A model generated the notes under the pieces. That model had not been told where the DNA came from and searched no databases. It saw only the letters and a list, made by a program, of their open reading frames with translations. A program made the translations under genes and the position numbers. Shown here one piece after another: positions 23,610 to 32,306 of a stretch of 64,000 nucleotides of DNA. Every line of letters starts with the position of its first letter. Positions within the stretch are counted from its first letter, which is position 1. The stretch is from CAZXWK01 sp964644675 (lineage in GTDB: Bacteria; Actinomycetota; Coriobacteriia; Anaerosomatales; JAAXUF01), in NCBI GenBank assembly GCA_964644675.1, contig CAZXWK010000001.1, positions 1 through 64,000 on the forward strand, read 5' to 3'.

Positions 23610-25436
23610 ATGTGTGGAATCGTCGGATACATCGGTCCCCGTGAGGCAAGCGACGTGCTCGTGGGCGGGCTCGCTCGTCTCGAGTACCGAGGCTACGACT
23701 CGGCCGGCGTCGCCGTGCTCGAGAACGACCGTCTGAGCGTGGTCCGCCGCGTGGGCAAGCTCGTGAACCTGCGCAATGCGCTCGAGACCGCGCCGGTGCC
23801 GGGCAGGCTCGGCATCGGCCACACGCGCTGGGCGACACACGGCCGTCCGAGTGAAGAGAATGCTCACCCGCACGCGAGCTGCGACGGCGACATCGCCGTC
23901 GTGCACAACGGGATCATCGAGAACTACGTGGAGTTGCGCGAGGAGCTCGCGGCCACGGGTCACAGCCTGCGCAGCGAGACCGACACCGAGACGGTCGCGC
24001 ATCTCGTCGAGAGCTACTACGAAGGCGATCTTGCGCGCGCGGTCATCAAGGCGCTTGGCCGGCTCGACGGCAGCTACGCGATCGCGGTCGTGCATCGCGA
24101 CCACCCGGGCACCATCGTTGCCGCGCGCAAGGACTCGCCGCTCATCATCGGCGTTGGCGACGGCGAGAACATCGTCGCGAGCGACATACCGGCGGTACTC
24201 GAGTACACGCGTGAGGTGCTGGTCCTTCACGACGGCCAGGTCGCCACGGTGACTGCAGACGGCGTGACCGTTACCGACCTCGCGGGGGCGCCCGTCGACC
24301 CCGAGATGATGCACGTCGAGTGGGACCTCGACGCCGCCGAGAAGGGCGGCTACGAGGACTTCATGCTCAAGGAGATCCACGAGCAGCCCAAGGCGATCCG
24401 AGAGACGCTTCGCGGCCGCATGGGCGACGACGGGCAGGTCCAGCTCTCCGAGCTGCAGATGACGCCGGAAGAGGTCGCCGCGATCGACCGCGTCTACATC
24501 ATCGCGTGCGGCACCTCGCTGCACGCAGGCCTCGTCGCGAAGAACCTGATCGAGTCGTGGGCGAGGATCCCCGTCGAGGTTCAGTGCAGCAGCGAGTTCC
24601 GCTACGGCGACCCGATCGTCGACGAGCAGACCCTGTGCGTGGCCATCACCCAGTCGGGCGAGACCGCCGACACCCTCGCCGGAGTCCGAGAGGCGCGCGA
24701 GCGCGGCGCCAAGGTCATTGCGATCACCAACGTGGTCGGCAGCCGCGTGACCCGCGAGTCCGACGGCGTGATCTACACCCACGCCGGTCCCGAGATCGGC
24801 GTCGCCGCGACCAAGACGTTCACCGCCCAGATCGCCGCGCTGACGGTGCTCGCCCTGAAGCTGTCGCAGGCGAAGGGGACGATGTCGAGCGAGCGTGTCG
24901 ACTCCGTGTGGCAAGAGCTCGCCACCATCCCCGACATCGTCGAGGCGCTCCTCGAGGACCTCGCTCCGATCGAGCGCGCCGCATCCGACTTCGACGCGTG
25001 CTGCACCTCGCTGTTCCTCGGCCGGGGCATGGGCGTGCCGGTCGCCATGGAAGGCGCCCTGAAGCTCAAAGAGATCTCCTACATCCACGCCGAGGCGTAC
25101 GCCGCCGGCGAGATGAAGCACGGCCCGATCGCGCTCATCACCGACGAGGTGCCCGTCGTGGTCGTCGCGACCCAGAGCCGCACCTACGAGAAGGTCGTGA
25201 GCAACATCCAGGAGGTCCGCGCGCGAGGTGCGCGGGTCACGGCCGTCGCGACCGCCGGCGACGAGGACATCCGGCAGCACGCGGACTTCGTTCTCACGAT
25301 CCCGCAGACGAGCGAGGCGCTCTCTGCGATCCCGGCCACCGTTCCGCTCCAGCTGCTCTCCTACTACATCGCGAAGCTCAAGGGCTGCAACGTGGACCAG
25401 CCGCGCAACCTGGCCAAGAGCGTGACGGTCGAGTAG
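23610..25436 (+). CDS. glmS: Glutamine--fructose-6-phosphate aminotransferase
   Basis: GlmS (608 aa) makes glucosamine-6-phosphate from fructose-6-phosphate and glutamine, the committed step of amino-sugar synthesis. An N-terminal glutaminase domain starts with the catalytic Cys2 (MCGIVGYIG) and has GHTRWATHG. Two SIS domains follow (IIACGTSLHAG, ITQSGETADTL, SEF/EMKHGPIALI), and the end is NVDQPRNLAKSVTVE, holding the active-site Lys. GGAGG at 23594-23598 precedes ATG 23610. Regulated by the upstream ribozyme. acpS starts 2 bases after the stop. Confidence 0.97.
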   Translation: MCGIVGYIGPREASDVLVGGLARLEYRGYDSAGVAVLENDRLSVVRRVGKLVNLRNALETAPVPGRLGIGHTRWATHGRPSEENAHPHASCDGDIAVVHNGIIENYVELREELAATGHSLRSETDTETVAHLVESYYEGDLARAVIKALGRLDGSYAIAVVHRDHPGTIVAARKDSPLIIGVGDGENIVASDIPAVLEYTREVLVLHDGQVATVTADGVTVTDLAGAPVDPEMMHVEWDLDAAEKGGYEDFMLKEIHEQPKAIRETLRGRMGDDGQVQLSELQMTPEEVAAIDRVYIIACGTSLHAGLVAKNLIESWARIPVEVQCSSEFRYGDPIVDEQTLCVAITQSGETADTLAGVREARERGAKVIAITNVVGSRVTRESDGVIYTHAGPEIGVAATKTFTAQIAALTVLALKLSQAKGTMSSERVDSVWQELATIPDIVEALLEDLAPIERAASDFDACCTSLFLGRGMGVPVAMEGALKLKEISYIHAEAYAAGEMKHGPIALITDEVPVVVVATQSRTYEKVVSNIQEVRARGARVTAVATAGDEDIRQHADFVLTIPQTSEALSAIPATVPLQLLSYYIAKLKGCNVDQPRNLAKSVTVE

Positions 25437-25438
25437 CG

Positions 25439-25942
25439 ATGATCACCGGACTGGGCGTCGACATCGTCGAGATCGACCGCATGCGGGCCGCGCTCGAGCG
25501 CAGGCCCAAGCTCAAGGAGCGGCTGTTCTCGGCGGAGGAGCGAGCGTACTGCGACGCGCGGAGCAAGCCCGAGGTCCACTACGCGCTGCGGTTCGCGGCC
25601 AAGGAGGCAGTGCTCAAGGCGCTCGGGACCGGGTTTTCCGGGATGCGCTTCACCGACGTCGAGGTCGTGCGCGAGCAGAGCGGCCGCCCCGTGCCGAGAC
25701 TCTCTGGGCGTGCGGCTGAGCGCGCCGAAGAGCTAGGCATCGTCGAGATGCACCTGTCGCTCTCGTTCACGCACAACAACGCGGTGGCCTCGGCGGTGGC
25801 GATCACCGAAGGCGCGCGGCCCCGCAAGGACGAGCGGCCGGACCCCAAGGCCGAGCTCGCCGCCTCGTTCAAGGAGGCGCGGGCCCTGCTCGACGAGGTC
25901 GCGGCCGATGAAGGCGAGACGCCGGCGGGCGAATCGGAGTAG
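25439..25942 (+). CDS. acpS: Holo-[acyl-carrier-protein] synthase with C-terminal extension
   Basis: AcpS (167 aa) transfers 4'-phosphopantetheine from CoA to the acyl carrier protein. The magnesium-binding Asp is in GLGVDIVEIDRM and the Glu in RFAAKEAVLKALGTG; the C-terminal core strand is LSLSFTHNNAVASAVAI. Normal AcpS is about 120-130 aa. Here about 40 extra residues follow the core: charged, proline/glutamate-rich and probably partly helical (AELAASFKEARALLDEV). Translation is likely coupled to glmS. Confidence 0.93.
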   Translation: MITGLGVDIVEIDRMRAALERRPKLKERLFSAEERAYCDARSKPEVHYALRFAAKEAVLKALGTGFSGMRFTDVEVVREQSGRPVPRLSGRAAERAEELGIVEMHLSLSFTHNNAVASAVAITEGARPRKDERPDPKAELAASFKEARALLDEVAADEGETPAGESE

Positions 25943-25946
25943 CTTG

Positions 25947-25974
25947 GTAGGCGGCCCTCGCGGGGGCCGCCTAC
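25947..25974 (+). terminator. Hairpin terminator after acpS
   Basis: GTAGGCGGCCC (25947-25957), 6-base loop, GGGCCGCCTAC (25964-25974): perfect 11-bp stem. The next gene begins 20 bases later, so its own promoter must lie upstream or read-through occurs. Confidence 0.6.
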
Positions 25975-25993
25975 TCACTTGAGGGGAGCCGCG

Positions 25994-27523
25994 ATGTACC
26001 GAGCGTTGACCGCAGACCAGTCACGCGCGGCCGAGCAGTCCGCGGTCGACGCGGGCACCTCGCTCGCTGCGCTCATGCGCGCCGCCGGCGCCGCCGTCGC
26101 CGCCGAAGTGGCCGAGCGAGTCCCCGCTGGGACGATCGTCGTGCTCGCGGGTCCCGGCAACAACGGCGGTGACGGTTGGGTCGCCGCTCGAGAACTCGCC
26201 GTCGGCGGCCGCAACGTCGTGGTGTTGTCGACGCGCGACCCCCAGGAGCTCTCGGGCATCGCCGCCGAGGCGGCTGCCGAGACGATCGCCGCCGATGTCG
26301 TGTCGTGGCGCGTGCCCGACCGCCCGCCGACGTCGGAGGACCTGGCCGGCGCCGCAGCCGTCGTCGACGCGCTTCTCGGCACGGGGAGCACCGCGCCGCT
26401 TCGGGCGCCCCTCGACGAGTGGGTCTCGGCGGTCAACGAGTGCGGCGCCTACGTGATCTCGGTCGACCTGCCGACCGGCGTCGACTCGGACTCGGGTCTG
26501 CTCGCCGGTCCGGCGATCCAGGCGGACTGCACCGTCACGTTCACCGCCCCCAAGCTGGGGCTGGTCCTGTACCCGGCAGCCGGATGCGCCGGCGAGGTCG
26601 TCGTCGCCGACATCGGTATCGAGCACGGTGCCGCCGACTTCGCGCACGCCCCGGAGGTCTGGTCGGTCTCGGACTACGCGGCGCTGCTCCCGCTCCCCGC
26701 GGTCGACGCTCACAAGAACCAGCGTGGGCGCGTGCTCGTGATCGCGGGTTCGGCTGCCTACCCCGGGGCCGCGGTGCTCGCGGCGCGCGGCGCGATGCGC
26801 TCCGGAGCCGGCTACGTCACGCTCGCGGTGCCGTCGTCGGTGGTCCCGGTCGCCCAAGCGCACCTGCAGGCGGTCCCCGTCGTCGGGCTGCCCCAGGGGC
26901 ACAGCCGGGCGCTCTCCTCGGCGGCGCTCGAGAAAGCACTGCAGCTGGCGAAGGACCACGACGCGGTGGTGCTCGGCCCCGGGCTCACGCAGGTCGACGG
27001 CGCCGTCGTGACCGTACGCGGCCTCGTCTCGAGGCTCGAGACGCCGCTCGTGGTGGACGCCGACGCGCTCAACGCGCTGGTGGACGCGCACGAGCTCATC
27101 GCACAGCGCACCGCCCCGACCGTGCTCACGCCGCACCCCGGCGAGCTTGGGAGGCTGCTCGGCATGGGGGTGGAGCACGTACAGCGCGACCGGATCGAGG
27201 CCGCGGCCGAGCTGGCCGGGCCGGCGCGCGCCGTGGTGCTGAAGGGTGCGGGTACCGTGACGAGCATCGGCCGTCGTGCGGTCATCAACACGTCGGGCAC
27301 GCCGGCGCTGGCGACCGCGGGCACCGGCGACGTCCTGGCGGGCGTCATCGGGGCGCTGCTCGCCCAGGGGCTCACGCCGCTCGAGGCCGGCGCACTGGGC
27401 GCCTACCTCCACGGCCGGGCCGGAGAGGCGGCCGCCGCGGATCTCACGCCGCTCTGCGTCACGGCCGAGGACGTCCCGGACTACCTTCCCGCGGCGGTCG
27501 CGGAGCTTCTCCAGAGCTGGTAG
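25994..27523 (+). CDS. nnr: Bifunctional NAD(P)HX epimerase/dehydratase
   Basis: A 509-aa repair enzyme that epimerises and dehydrates damaged NADHX/NADPHX. The N-terminal YjeF_N domain (about 1-215) has the signature LAGPGNNGGDGWVAAREL. The C-terminal ADP-dependent dehydratase (about 225-509) has HKNQRGRVLVIAGS, LTPHPGELGRLL, LKGAGTVTS and GTGDVLAGVIGALLAQG. ATG 25994 with GAGGGG 7 bases upstream is chosen. The nnr-alr order is common; tsaE, often next, is here more than 10 kb away. Confidence 0.95.
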   Translation: MYRALTADQSRAAEQSAVDAGTSLAALMRAAGAAVAAEVAERVPAGTIVVLAGPGNNGGDGWVAARELAVGGRNVVVLSTRDPQELSGIAAEAAAETIAADVVSWRVPDRPPTSEDLAGAAAVVDALLGTGSTAPLRAPLDEWVSAVNECGAYVISVDLPTGVDSDSGLLAGPAIQADCTVTFTAPKLGLVLYPAAGCAGEVVVADIGIEHGAADFAHAPEVWSVSDYAALLPLPAVDAHKNQRGRVLVIAGSAAYPGAAVLAARGAMRSGAGYVTLAVPSSVVPVAQAHLQAVPVVGLPQGHSRALSSAALEKALQLAKDHDAVVLGPGLTQVDGAVVTVRGLVSRLETPLVVDADALNALVDAHELIAQRTAPTVLTPHPGELGRLLGMGVEHVQRDRIEAAAELAGPARAVVLKGAGTVTSIGRRAVINTSGTPALATAGTGDVLAGVIGALLAQGLTPLEAGALGAYLHGRAGEAAAADLTPLCVTAEDVPDYLPAAVAELLQSW

Positions 27524-27611
27524 GCGCGCAGCCGCTGTACGTGGCTGCGTTCGTTGGTATCGTGAGCGGGTACTCCCTGTCGTCCAGATCGAATGCTGGA
27601 GGAATGGCGCG

Positions 27612-28730
27612 GTGACCAAGAACCGTTGGGCATGGGCCGAGATCGACCTGTCCGCCATCGCGGCGAACGTCGCGACGCTGAAGGGCCTGACTCGACCCGG
27701 CACGCTCTTCATGGCAGTCGTGAAGGCTGACGGGTACGGACATGGTGCGAGCCGCGTCGCCCGCACGGCGCTCGCTGCCGGGGCCGATCGCTTGGGAGTG
27801 GCGACCGTAGACGAGGCGCTCGCGCTGAGGGCTGACGGCATCACCGCGCCGCTGCAGATCCTCTCGGAACCCCCGGAGTCATCGATCCCGTCCCTGCTCG
27901 AGCACGACGTCGTCCCCACGGTCACGAGCCGCGAGTTCGCGGTCGCTCTGGGAAAGTGGGCCGCCGCTCGCGGCACCGAGGCGCGCTACCACCTCAAGGT
28001 GGACAGCGGCATGAATCGCATCGGCATCCGCGCCGAAGACGCCGCGGCGTTCGCCCGCGACCTCTCGGACTTCCCGGGGCTGCGACTCGCCGGCGTCTTC
28101 ACGCACTTCGCGACTGCCGACGTGCCCGGCGACTGGGAGGTCGAGCGCCAGCTTGAGCGGTTCCTCTCGGCGATCGAGTCGATGCGAGACGAGGGCGTGG
28201 ACCCCGGCGTCGTGCACGCCGCCAACAGCCCTGCGACGATCCTGTACCCGGCGGCGCACCTCGACATGGTGCGCTGCGGCATCGCGATCTACGGCCTGCA
28301 TCCGGCCGAGAGCACCAAGGGCAAGGTCGCGCTCGTCCCCGCGCTGTCCGTGAAGGCACGCGCGCTACTCGTCAAGCGAGTGCCGATGGGGGAGAGCGTG
28401 AGCTACGGCTTCACGTGGACGGCGGCGGCGCCGACGACCGTCGCGACCCTGCCGCTCGGCTACGCCGACGGCGTACACCGCGTACTCTCGAACTCGATGT
28501 CGGTGCTCATCGGCGGCAAGCGCTGCCCACAGGTGGGACGCGTCTGCATGGATCAGATGATGGCCGAGGTCCCGCGCGGGATCGAGTGCCGCCGGGGCGA
28601 CGAGGTCGTCCTCGTGGGGTCGCAGAGCGGGGAGCGGATCGAGCTCGACGAGCTCGCCGGGCAGGCCGGCACCATCAACTACGAGCTGGCCTGCGCGTTC
28701 GGCATGCGCCTCGAGCGCGTCTACCGCTGA
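27612..28730 (+). CDS. alr: Alanine racemase (GTG start)
   Basis: Alr (372 aa) supplies D-alanine for peptidoglycan. The PLP lysine is in AVVKADGYGHGA (here KAD where KAN is usual) and the second catalytic residue, Tyr, in GESVSYGFTW. Other marks: LKVDSGMNRIGI and GRVCMDQMM. GTG 27612 has GGAGG (27598-27602) upstream and gives MTKNRWAWAEIDLSAI. A possible extended -10, TGG-TATCGT at 27555-27563, lies in the 88-base spacer. Confidence 0.95.
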   Translation: MTKNRWAWAEIDLSAIAANVATLKGLTRPGTLFMAVVKADGYGHGASRVARTALAAGADRLGVATVDEALALRADGITAPLQILSEPPESSIPSLLEHDVVPTVTSREFAVALGKWAAARGTEARYHLKVDSGMNRIGIRAEDAAAFARDLSDFPGLRLAGVFTHFATADVPGDWEVERQLERFLSAIESMRDEGVDPGVVHAANSPATILYPAAHLDMVRCGIAIYGLHPAESTKGKVALVPALSVKARALLVKRVPMGESVSYGFTWTAAAPTTVATLPLGYADGVHRVLSNSMSVLIGGKRCPQVGRVCMDQMMAEVPRGIECRRGDEVVLVGSQSGERIELDELAGQAGTINYELACAFGMRLERVYR

Positions 28731-28774
28731 TTCCGCGAGGGCAAAGCAGCAGGTCGCAGTCGTAGCAGGCCGGT

Positions 28775-28792
28775 CGCGGATTCGCGGTTTTT
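28775..28792 (+). terminator. Weak hairpin with T-run after alr
   Basis: CGCG (28775-28778), loop GATT, CGCG (28783-28786), then G and five Ts. The stem is short, but this is one of the few real T-runs in the window. Confidence 0.35.
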
Positions 28793-28841
28793 CCCGCACA
28801 TATCGTGCAGGAGTCGCCCCCCCTTTCACGAACACACATGG

Positions 28842-28861
28842 CAGGGCGCTTGTGCGCCCTG
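28842..28861 (+). promoter_or_regulatory. Stem-loop ahead of the V/A-ATPase operon
   Basis: CAGGGCGC (28842-28849), loop TTGT, GCGCCCTG (28854-28861): perfect 8-bp stem, 50 bases before the first ATPase gene, no T-run. It could be a leader element. No convincing promoter was found in the 180-base gap. Confidence 0.4.
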
Positions 28862-28910
28862 TGAGCTGTGTTCGACTCCACGTTCTCAGACCGCACGAGG
28901 GGGATCAGCT

Positions 28911-29279
28911 GTGGACGAAAAGCTCGTCGACGAACTCCGGTTGCACCAGGAGACCATCTCCACCGACGCGAACTCGCCGCTACACCTGATCCGCGAGAAG
29001 GAGCTCGAGATCTCGGGCCGCGTCCTCGCGGCGAAGCGTGAAGCGGACGAGATCGTGACCGAGGCTCGGAAGAAGGCGGCGGAGGTCGTCTCGAAAGCCG
29101 AGGCCGAAGGTGGCTCCGGCGCCGCGGACAGAGAAGTGGCCATCCGCGCTCAGGCTGAGGCGGAGGCCGCGAAGCTCAAGTCCGAGGCCGAAGCCGAGGC
29201 TGCAGAACTCAAGGCTCGTATCGACGCGCACCGTGAAGAAGCGGTGCGCCTCGTATTGGACGCCGTGGCCACCGTCTAG
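28911..29279 (+). CDS. V/A-type ATPase peripheral-stalk subunit H (G)
   Basis: A 122-aa, Ala/Glu/Lys-rich coiled-coil protein opening the ATPase operon. From about residue 30 it is one long helix with alanine-rich repeats (AEAEAAKLKSEAEAEAAELKA). Together with subunit E such proteins form the peripheral stalks that hold the catalytic head still. Identification rests on composition and on position directly before subunit I, as in Thermus and archaeal operons; sequence alone would not be decisive. GTG 28911 follows a GAGGGGG. Confidence 0.75.
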   Translation: MDEKLVDELRLHQETISTDANSPLHLIREKELEISGRVLAAKREADEIVTEARKKAAEVVSKAEAEGGSGAADREVAIRAQAEAEAAKLKSEAEAEAAELKARIDAHREEAVRLVLDAVATV

Positions 29280-29327
29280 ACAGGCGGTCACGACGGGACG
29301 TACAGACCCCGGGGGAGGGTGGTCGGT

Positions 29328-31367
29328 GTGCTTGTCCCGATGGCAAAGGTCGAGATCATTGGTCCCAAGAGTTACTTTCTCGACGTCGTAAGCGCCCTGC
29401 ACGAGCAGGGCAAGATCCACATCGAAGACCTGTCGAAGAAGATCCAAAGCGGCGAGATCGCGGTCGACCGCATGGAGATCCAGGGCGACGAGGTCAAGGT
29501 CTACGACCAGCTCGATGAGCTGCTGATTCGCGTTCGCGCGATCCTCAAGACGCTCAACGAGCCCGAGGGCGGGGTGGACCCGAAGGCTCGAACGGTCGAG
29601 TACGAGCGCCTCTGGCACCTGACGCCCGCGGAGCTCGCCGATCAGATCGGCACGGTGATCGACGAGGTCGAGGAGAAGACCTCGGACCTGGCTGCCCTGC
29701 ACACCGCCGCCGAGGGCGAGCTGGCCCTGCTCGCGCGCTACGAGCCGATCCTCGGCAAGATCCAGCCGCTCGCGAAGCAGCTGGTCGTCACGGGCGCGTT
29801 CGACAGCGTGGCTCTGCTCATCGAGCGACGGTACAAGGCCGGTCTCGAGCACCTGCAGACCGAGCTCGACAAGATCACGAACTCCCAGTGCGAGATCCTC
29901 TCGACTGACATCGACGACCAGACCACCGCGGCCATCGTCGTCTACTCGCGGCAGTACGCCGAGCCGGTCCACAAGTTCCTCGCCATGGAGAACGTGAACC
30001 AGATCCGGCTCCCGCAGGACTTCCAGGACATGCCCCTGGACGTCGCCTACGAGACGATCCGGCAGCGTCGCGCCGAGCTCCCCGCCGAGCTCGACAAGGT
30101 CCGCGAAGAACTCGAGCAGATGTCGAGCAAGTGGTGGGTCAAGCTCACTACCGCGCGCGACGTGCTCGTCGATCGCATCGACGAGATCGTGGCGATCCCG
30201 CAGTTCGGGCGCACCGACTATGCGTTCCTGATGGACGGATGGATTCCGGTCGCCGACCTTCCCGAGCTGCAGACGATGCTCAAGGACAAGTTCGGCGACG
30301 AGATCGTCATCTCGCAGCTCGAGATCGGCGAGCACGACTTCGAGAACGCGCCCATCGCGCTCGACAACCCCCAGTGGGCACAGCCGTTCGAAACGCTTAT
30401 GGGAGTGATGGGTAAGCCGAAGTACGGCACCTACGATCCCACGTGGATGCTTGCCATCTTCTATCCGCTCTTCTTCGGCATGATCGTCGGCGATATCGGC
30501 TACGGCCTCATCATGCTGGGCACGGTCATCTGGCTGCGCATGAAGTTCAAGGACAACAACGGCGTCCAGCTCGCGACCGCCGTCCTCGGCCCGGCAGCGA
30601 CGTCCTGCATCATCTTCGGGTTCATCTACGGTGAGTTCTTCGGCAACCTGCTTGGCCCCAAGTTCGGCAACGTGATCCAGCCGATCTGGAACCTGAATGG
30701 GAGCTGGGGGTTCGGTTATCCGGTTCCGGCCGGGGCGCATATCGTGCTGCCGTTCGAGCGGACCCAAGCGGAGATGCTCACCGCGTTCCTGATCATCGCG
30801 GTCGCGATCGGACTGTTCCAGGTGCTCCTCGGGCTCGCGCTGGGTGTCTATAACGGCATCAAGACGAAGCACTGGTCGCACGTGTATGAGAAGGGCGGGA
30901 TCTTCGCGTTCGTCGTCGGTTTCGTCGCACTCGTGCTGATGGTCGTCCTCGGCGGCGTCCTGACAGCCAACGTCGGTACGACGGCCGCCTATGTCCTTCA
31001 GGCGCTGGCCGCGCTGCTGCTCTTCGTCGGCCTCATCTTCGCCATCAAGGGCGGATCGATCAGCGGCGGTATCGAGTCTGTGCTCGCGCTGACGCACGTC
31101 GCCAGCTACCTGCGAATCATGGCCGTCGGTCTCGCCGGCGCCATCTTCGCCGAGGCCGTGAACGAGATCGCGGTTTCGATGGGCAACCCGATCCTGGGCC
31201 TGCTCATAGCGATCCCGCTACAGGCGTTGAACTTCGTCATCGCGGCGTTCACGCCCAACATCCATGCGGTTCGTCTGAACTTCCTCGAGTTCTTCGGGGG
31301 GTTCTACGAGAAGGGTTCCAACGAGTACAAGCCGTTCCAAAAGACCGGAGGGGAGAAGAGCGCATGA
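29328..31367 (+). CDS. V/A-type ATPase membrane subunit I (a)
   Basis: Subunit I (679 aa) is the stator of the proton or sodium channel. Residues 1-360 are a soluble alpha/beta arm; about seven transmembrane helices follow, with the family signatures YPLFFGMIVGDIGYGLI, GFIYGEFFGNLLG and the half-channel helix SVLALTHVASYLRIMAVGLAGA, whose Arg is the essential one. GTG 29328 gives MLVPMAKVEIIG, matching the usual MIVPMKKV start, and has GGAGGG 9 bases upstream; GTG 29319 is inside the Shine-Dalgarno zone. The stop overlaps subunit K by 4 bases. Confidence 0.95.
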   Translation: MLVPMAKVEIIGPKSYFLDVVSALHEQGKIHIEDLSKKIQSGEIAVDRMEIQGDEVKVYDQLDELLIRVRAILKTLNEPEGGVDPKARTVEYERLWHLTPAELADQIGTVIDEVEEKTSDLAALHTAAEGELALLARYEPILGKIQPLAKQLVVTGAFDSVALLIERRYKAGLEHLQTELDKITNSQCEILSTDIDDQTTAAIVVYSRQYAEPVHKFLAMENVNQIRLPQDFQDMPLDVAYETIRQRRAELPAELDKVREELEQMSSKWWVKLTTARDVLVDRIDEIVAIPQFGRTDYAFLMDGWIPVADLPELQTMLKDKFGDEIVISQLEIGEHDFENAPIALDNPQWAQPFETLMGVMGKPKYGTYDPTWMLAIFYPLFFGMIVGDIGYGLIMLGTVIWLRMKFKDNNGVQLATAVLGPAATSCIIFGFIYGEFFGNLLGPKFGNVIQPIWNLNGSWGFGYPVPAGAHIVLPFERTQAEMLTAFLIIAVAIGLFQVLLGLALGVYNGIKTKHWSHVYEKGGIFAFVVGFVALVLMVVLGGVLTANVGTTAAYVLQALAALLLFVGLIFAIKGGSISGGIESVLALTHVASYLRIMAVGLAGAIFAEAVNEIAVSMGNPILGLLIAIPLQALNFVIAAFTPNIHAVRLNFLEFFGGFYEKGSNEYKPFQKTGGEKSA

Positions 31368-31684
31368 TCAGCAAGAGGCTCGCGAAGTATGTGTTCTGGT
31401 GCACGTTCCTGGGAATCATGGCCATCCCGGCCATAGCACTCGCGCAGGAGGGTGAGGGTGGCGGCGTTGTGACGATGGCTGCTGCCGTCAAGACCTGCGG
31501 TGCTGCGGCGGCCATGGGCATTTCCGCTCTTGCGGCAGGTTGGGCTCAGGCCAGGATCGGCTCCGCCGGTCAGGGCACCCTCGCCGAGCGTCCTGAAGAG
31601 CGCGTCTTCGTGCTCACGCTCACCGCTCTTCCCGAGGTCATCGTTCTCCTCGGATTCGTCATGGCAATCCTCCTGAACGGCTAG
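31364..31684 (+). CDS. V/A-type ATPase proteolipid subunit K (c)
   Basis: The rotor-ring proteolipid (106 aa). A signal-like first helix (residues 8-27, ending AIALA) is followed by two membrane helices (about 38-63 and 80-104). The ion-binding carboxylate is Glu91 in LTALPEVIVLLGF. One hairpin per subunit, not a duplicated 16-kDa form. Whether the ring carries protons or sodium cannot be settled by eye. ATGA overlap with subunit I. Confidence 0.92.
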   Translation: MISKRLAKYVFWCTFLGIMAIPAIALAQEGEGGGVVTMAAAVKTCGAAAAMGISALAAGWAQARIGSAGQGTLAERPEERVFVLTLTALPEVIVLLGFVMAILLNG

Positions 31685-31730
31685 ACGGAGGCGACTCCAT
31701 TCCGTCTGTCCGCACCGAGGGGGGCGACCC

Positions 31731-32306
31731 ATGGCAATCGAAGACATCCTGAAAGCCCTGGATGACCAGGCACAGGCAGACTGTGACGCCGTCATCGGAG
31801 AGGCCAAAGAGCACGCGAAGCTGATCCTCGAAGAGGCGCAGCGCGAGGCCGACAACGTGCACGACGGCTTCGTGAAGCAAGTCGAGCGCGTCGCGACGAC
31901 CGACGCCTCGAAGAAGGTCAACGCCGCGCGGCTCGCCGCGAAGATGAACGTGTCGAGCGTCAAGGGCGACGGCGTCGCCTCGGTGTTCGACAGCGCACGC
32001 ACGCAGCTGCCTACGCTCAGGTCATCCGGCTACGACCGGCTCTTCGGCCAGCTCGCGGCCGAGGCCTTTGCCGGGCTCTCGGGATCCGTGACCGTGCACG
32101 TCGTTGCCGCCGACGTCGATCTGGCACAGTCCGCCGCAGCTGCGGCAGGACTGAGCGCCGACGTTCGAGGCGACCTGGATTCGGCCGGCGGTCTCGTCGT
32201 CGAGATGAACGGCGGCCGGATCGTGAGAAGGAACACGCTTGAGGACCGTCTCGAGCGATCGCGTCAACTGGTGCAGTCCGACGTCGCCAAGGTGCTGTTC
32301 TCATGA
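31731..32306 (+). CDS. V/A-type ATPase peripheral-stalk subunit E
   Basis: Subunit E (191 aa): an N-terminal long helix rich in Glu/Ala/Lys (about 1-80) followed by a globular C-terminal domain with the family-like stretch NGGRIVRRNTLEDRLERSR near the end. It pairs with subunit H to make the peripheral stalk. Its stop overlaps the subunit C ATG (ATGA). Confidence 0.88.
   Translation: MAIEDILKALDDQAQADCDAVIGEAKEHAKLILEEAQREADNVHDGFVKQVERVATTDASKKVNAARLAAKMNVSSVKGDGVASVFDSARTQLPTLRSSGYDRLFGQLAAEAFAGLSGSVTVHVVAADVDLAQSAAAAAGLSADVRGDLDSAGGLVVEMNGGRIVRRNTLEDRLERSRQLVQSDVAKVLFS

Noticed and set aside
28980..31097. A 705-codon reverse-strand open frame opposite ATPase subunits H and I, and similar ones at 33703-35433 and 49660-52437.
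   Set aside because: Same shadow effect; no start signals or family motifs, and the + strand genes are certain.
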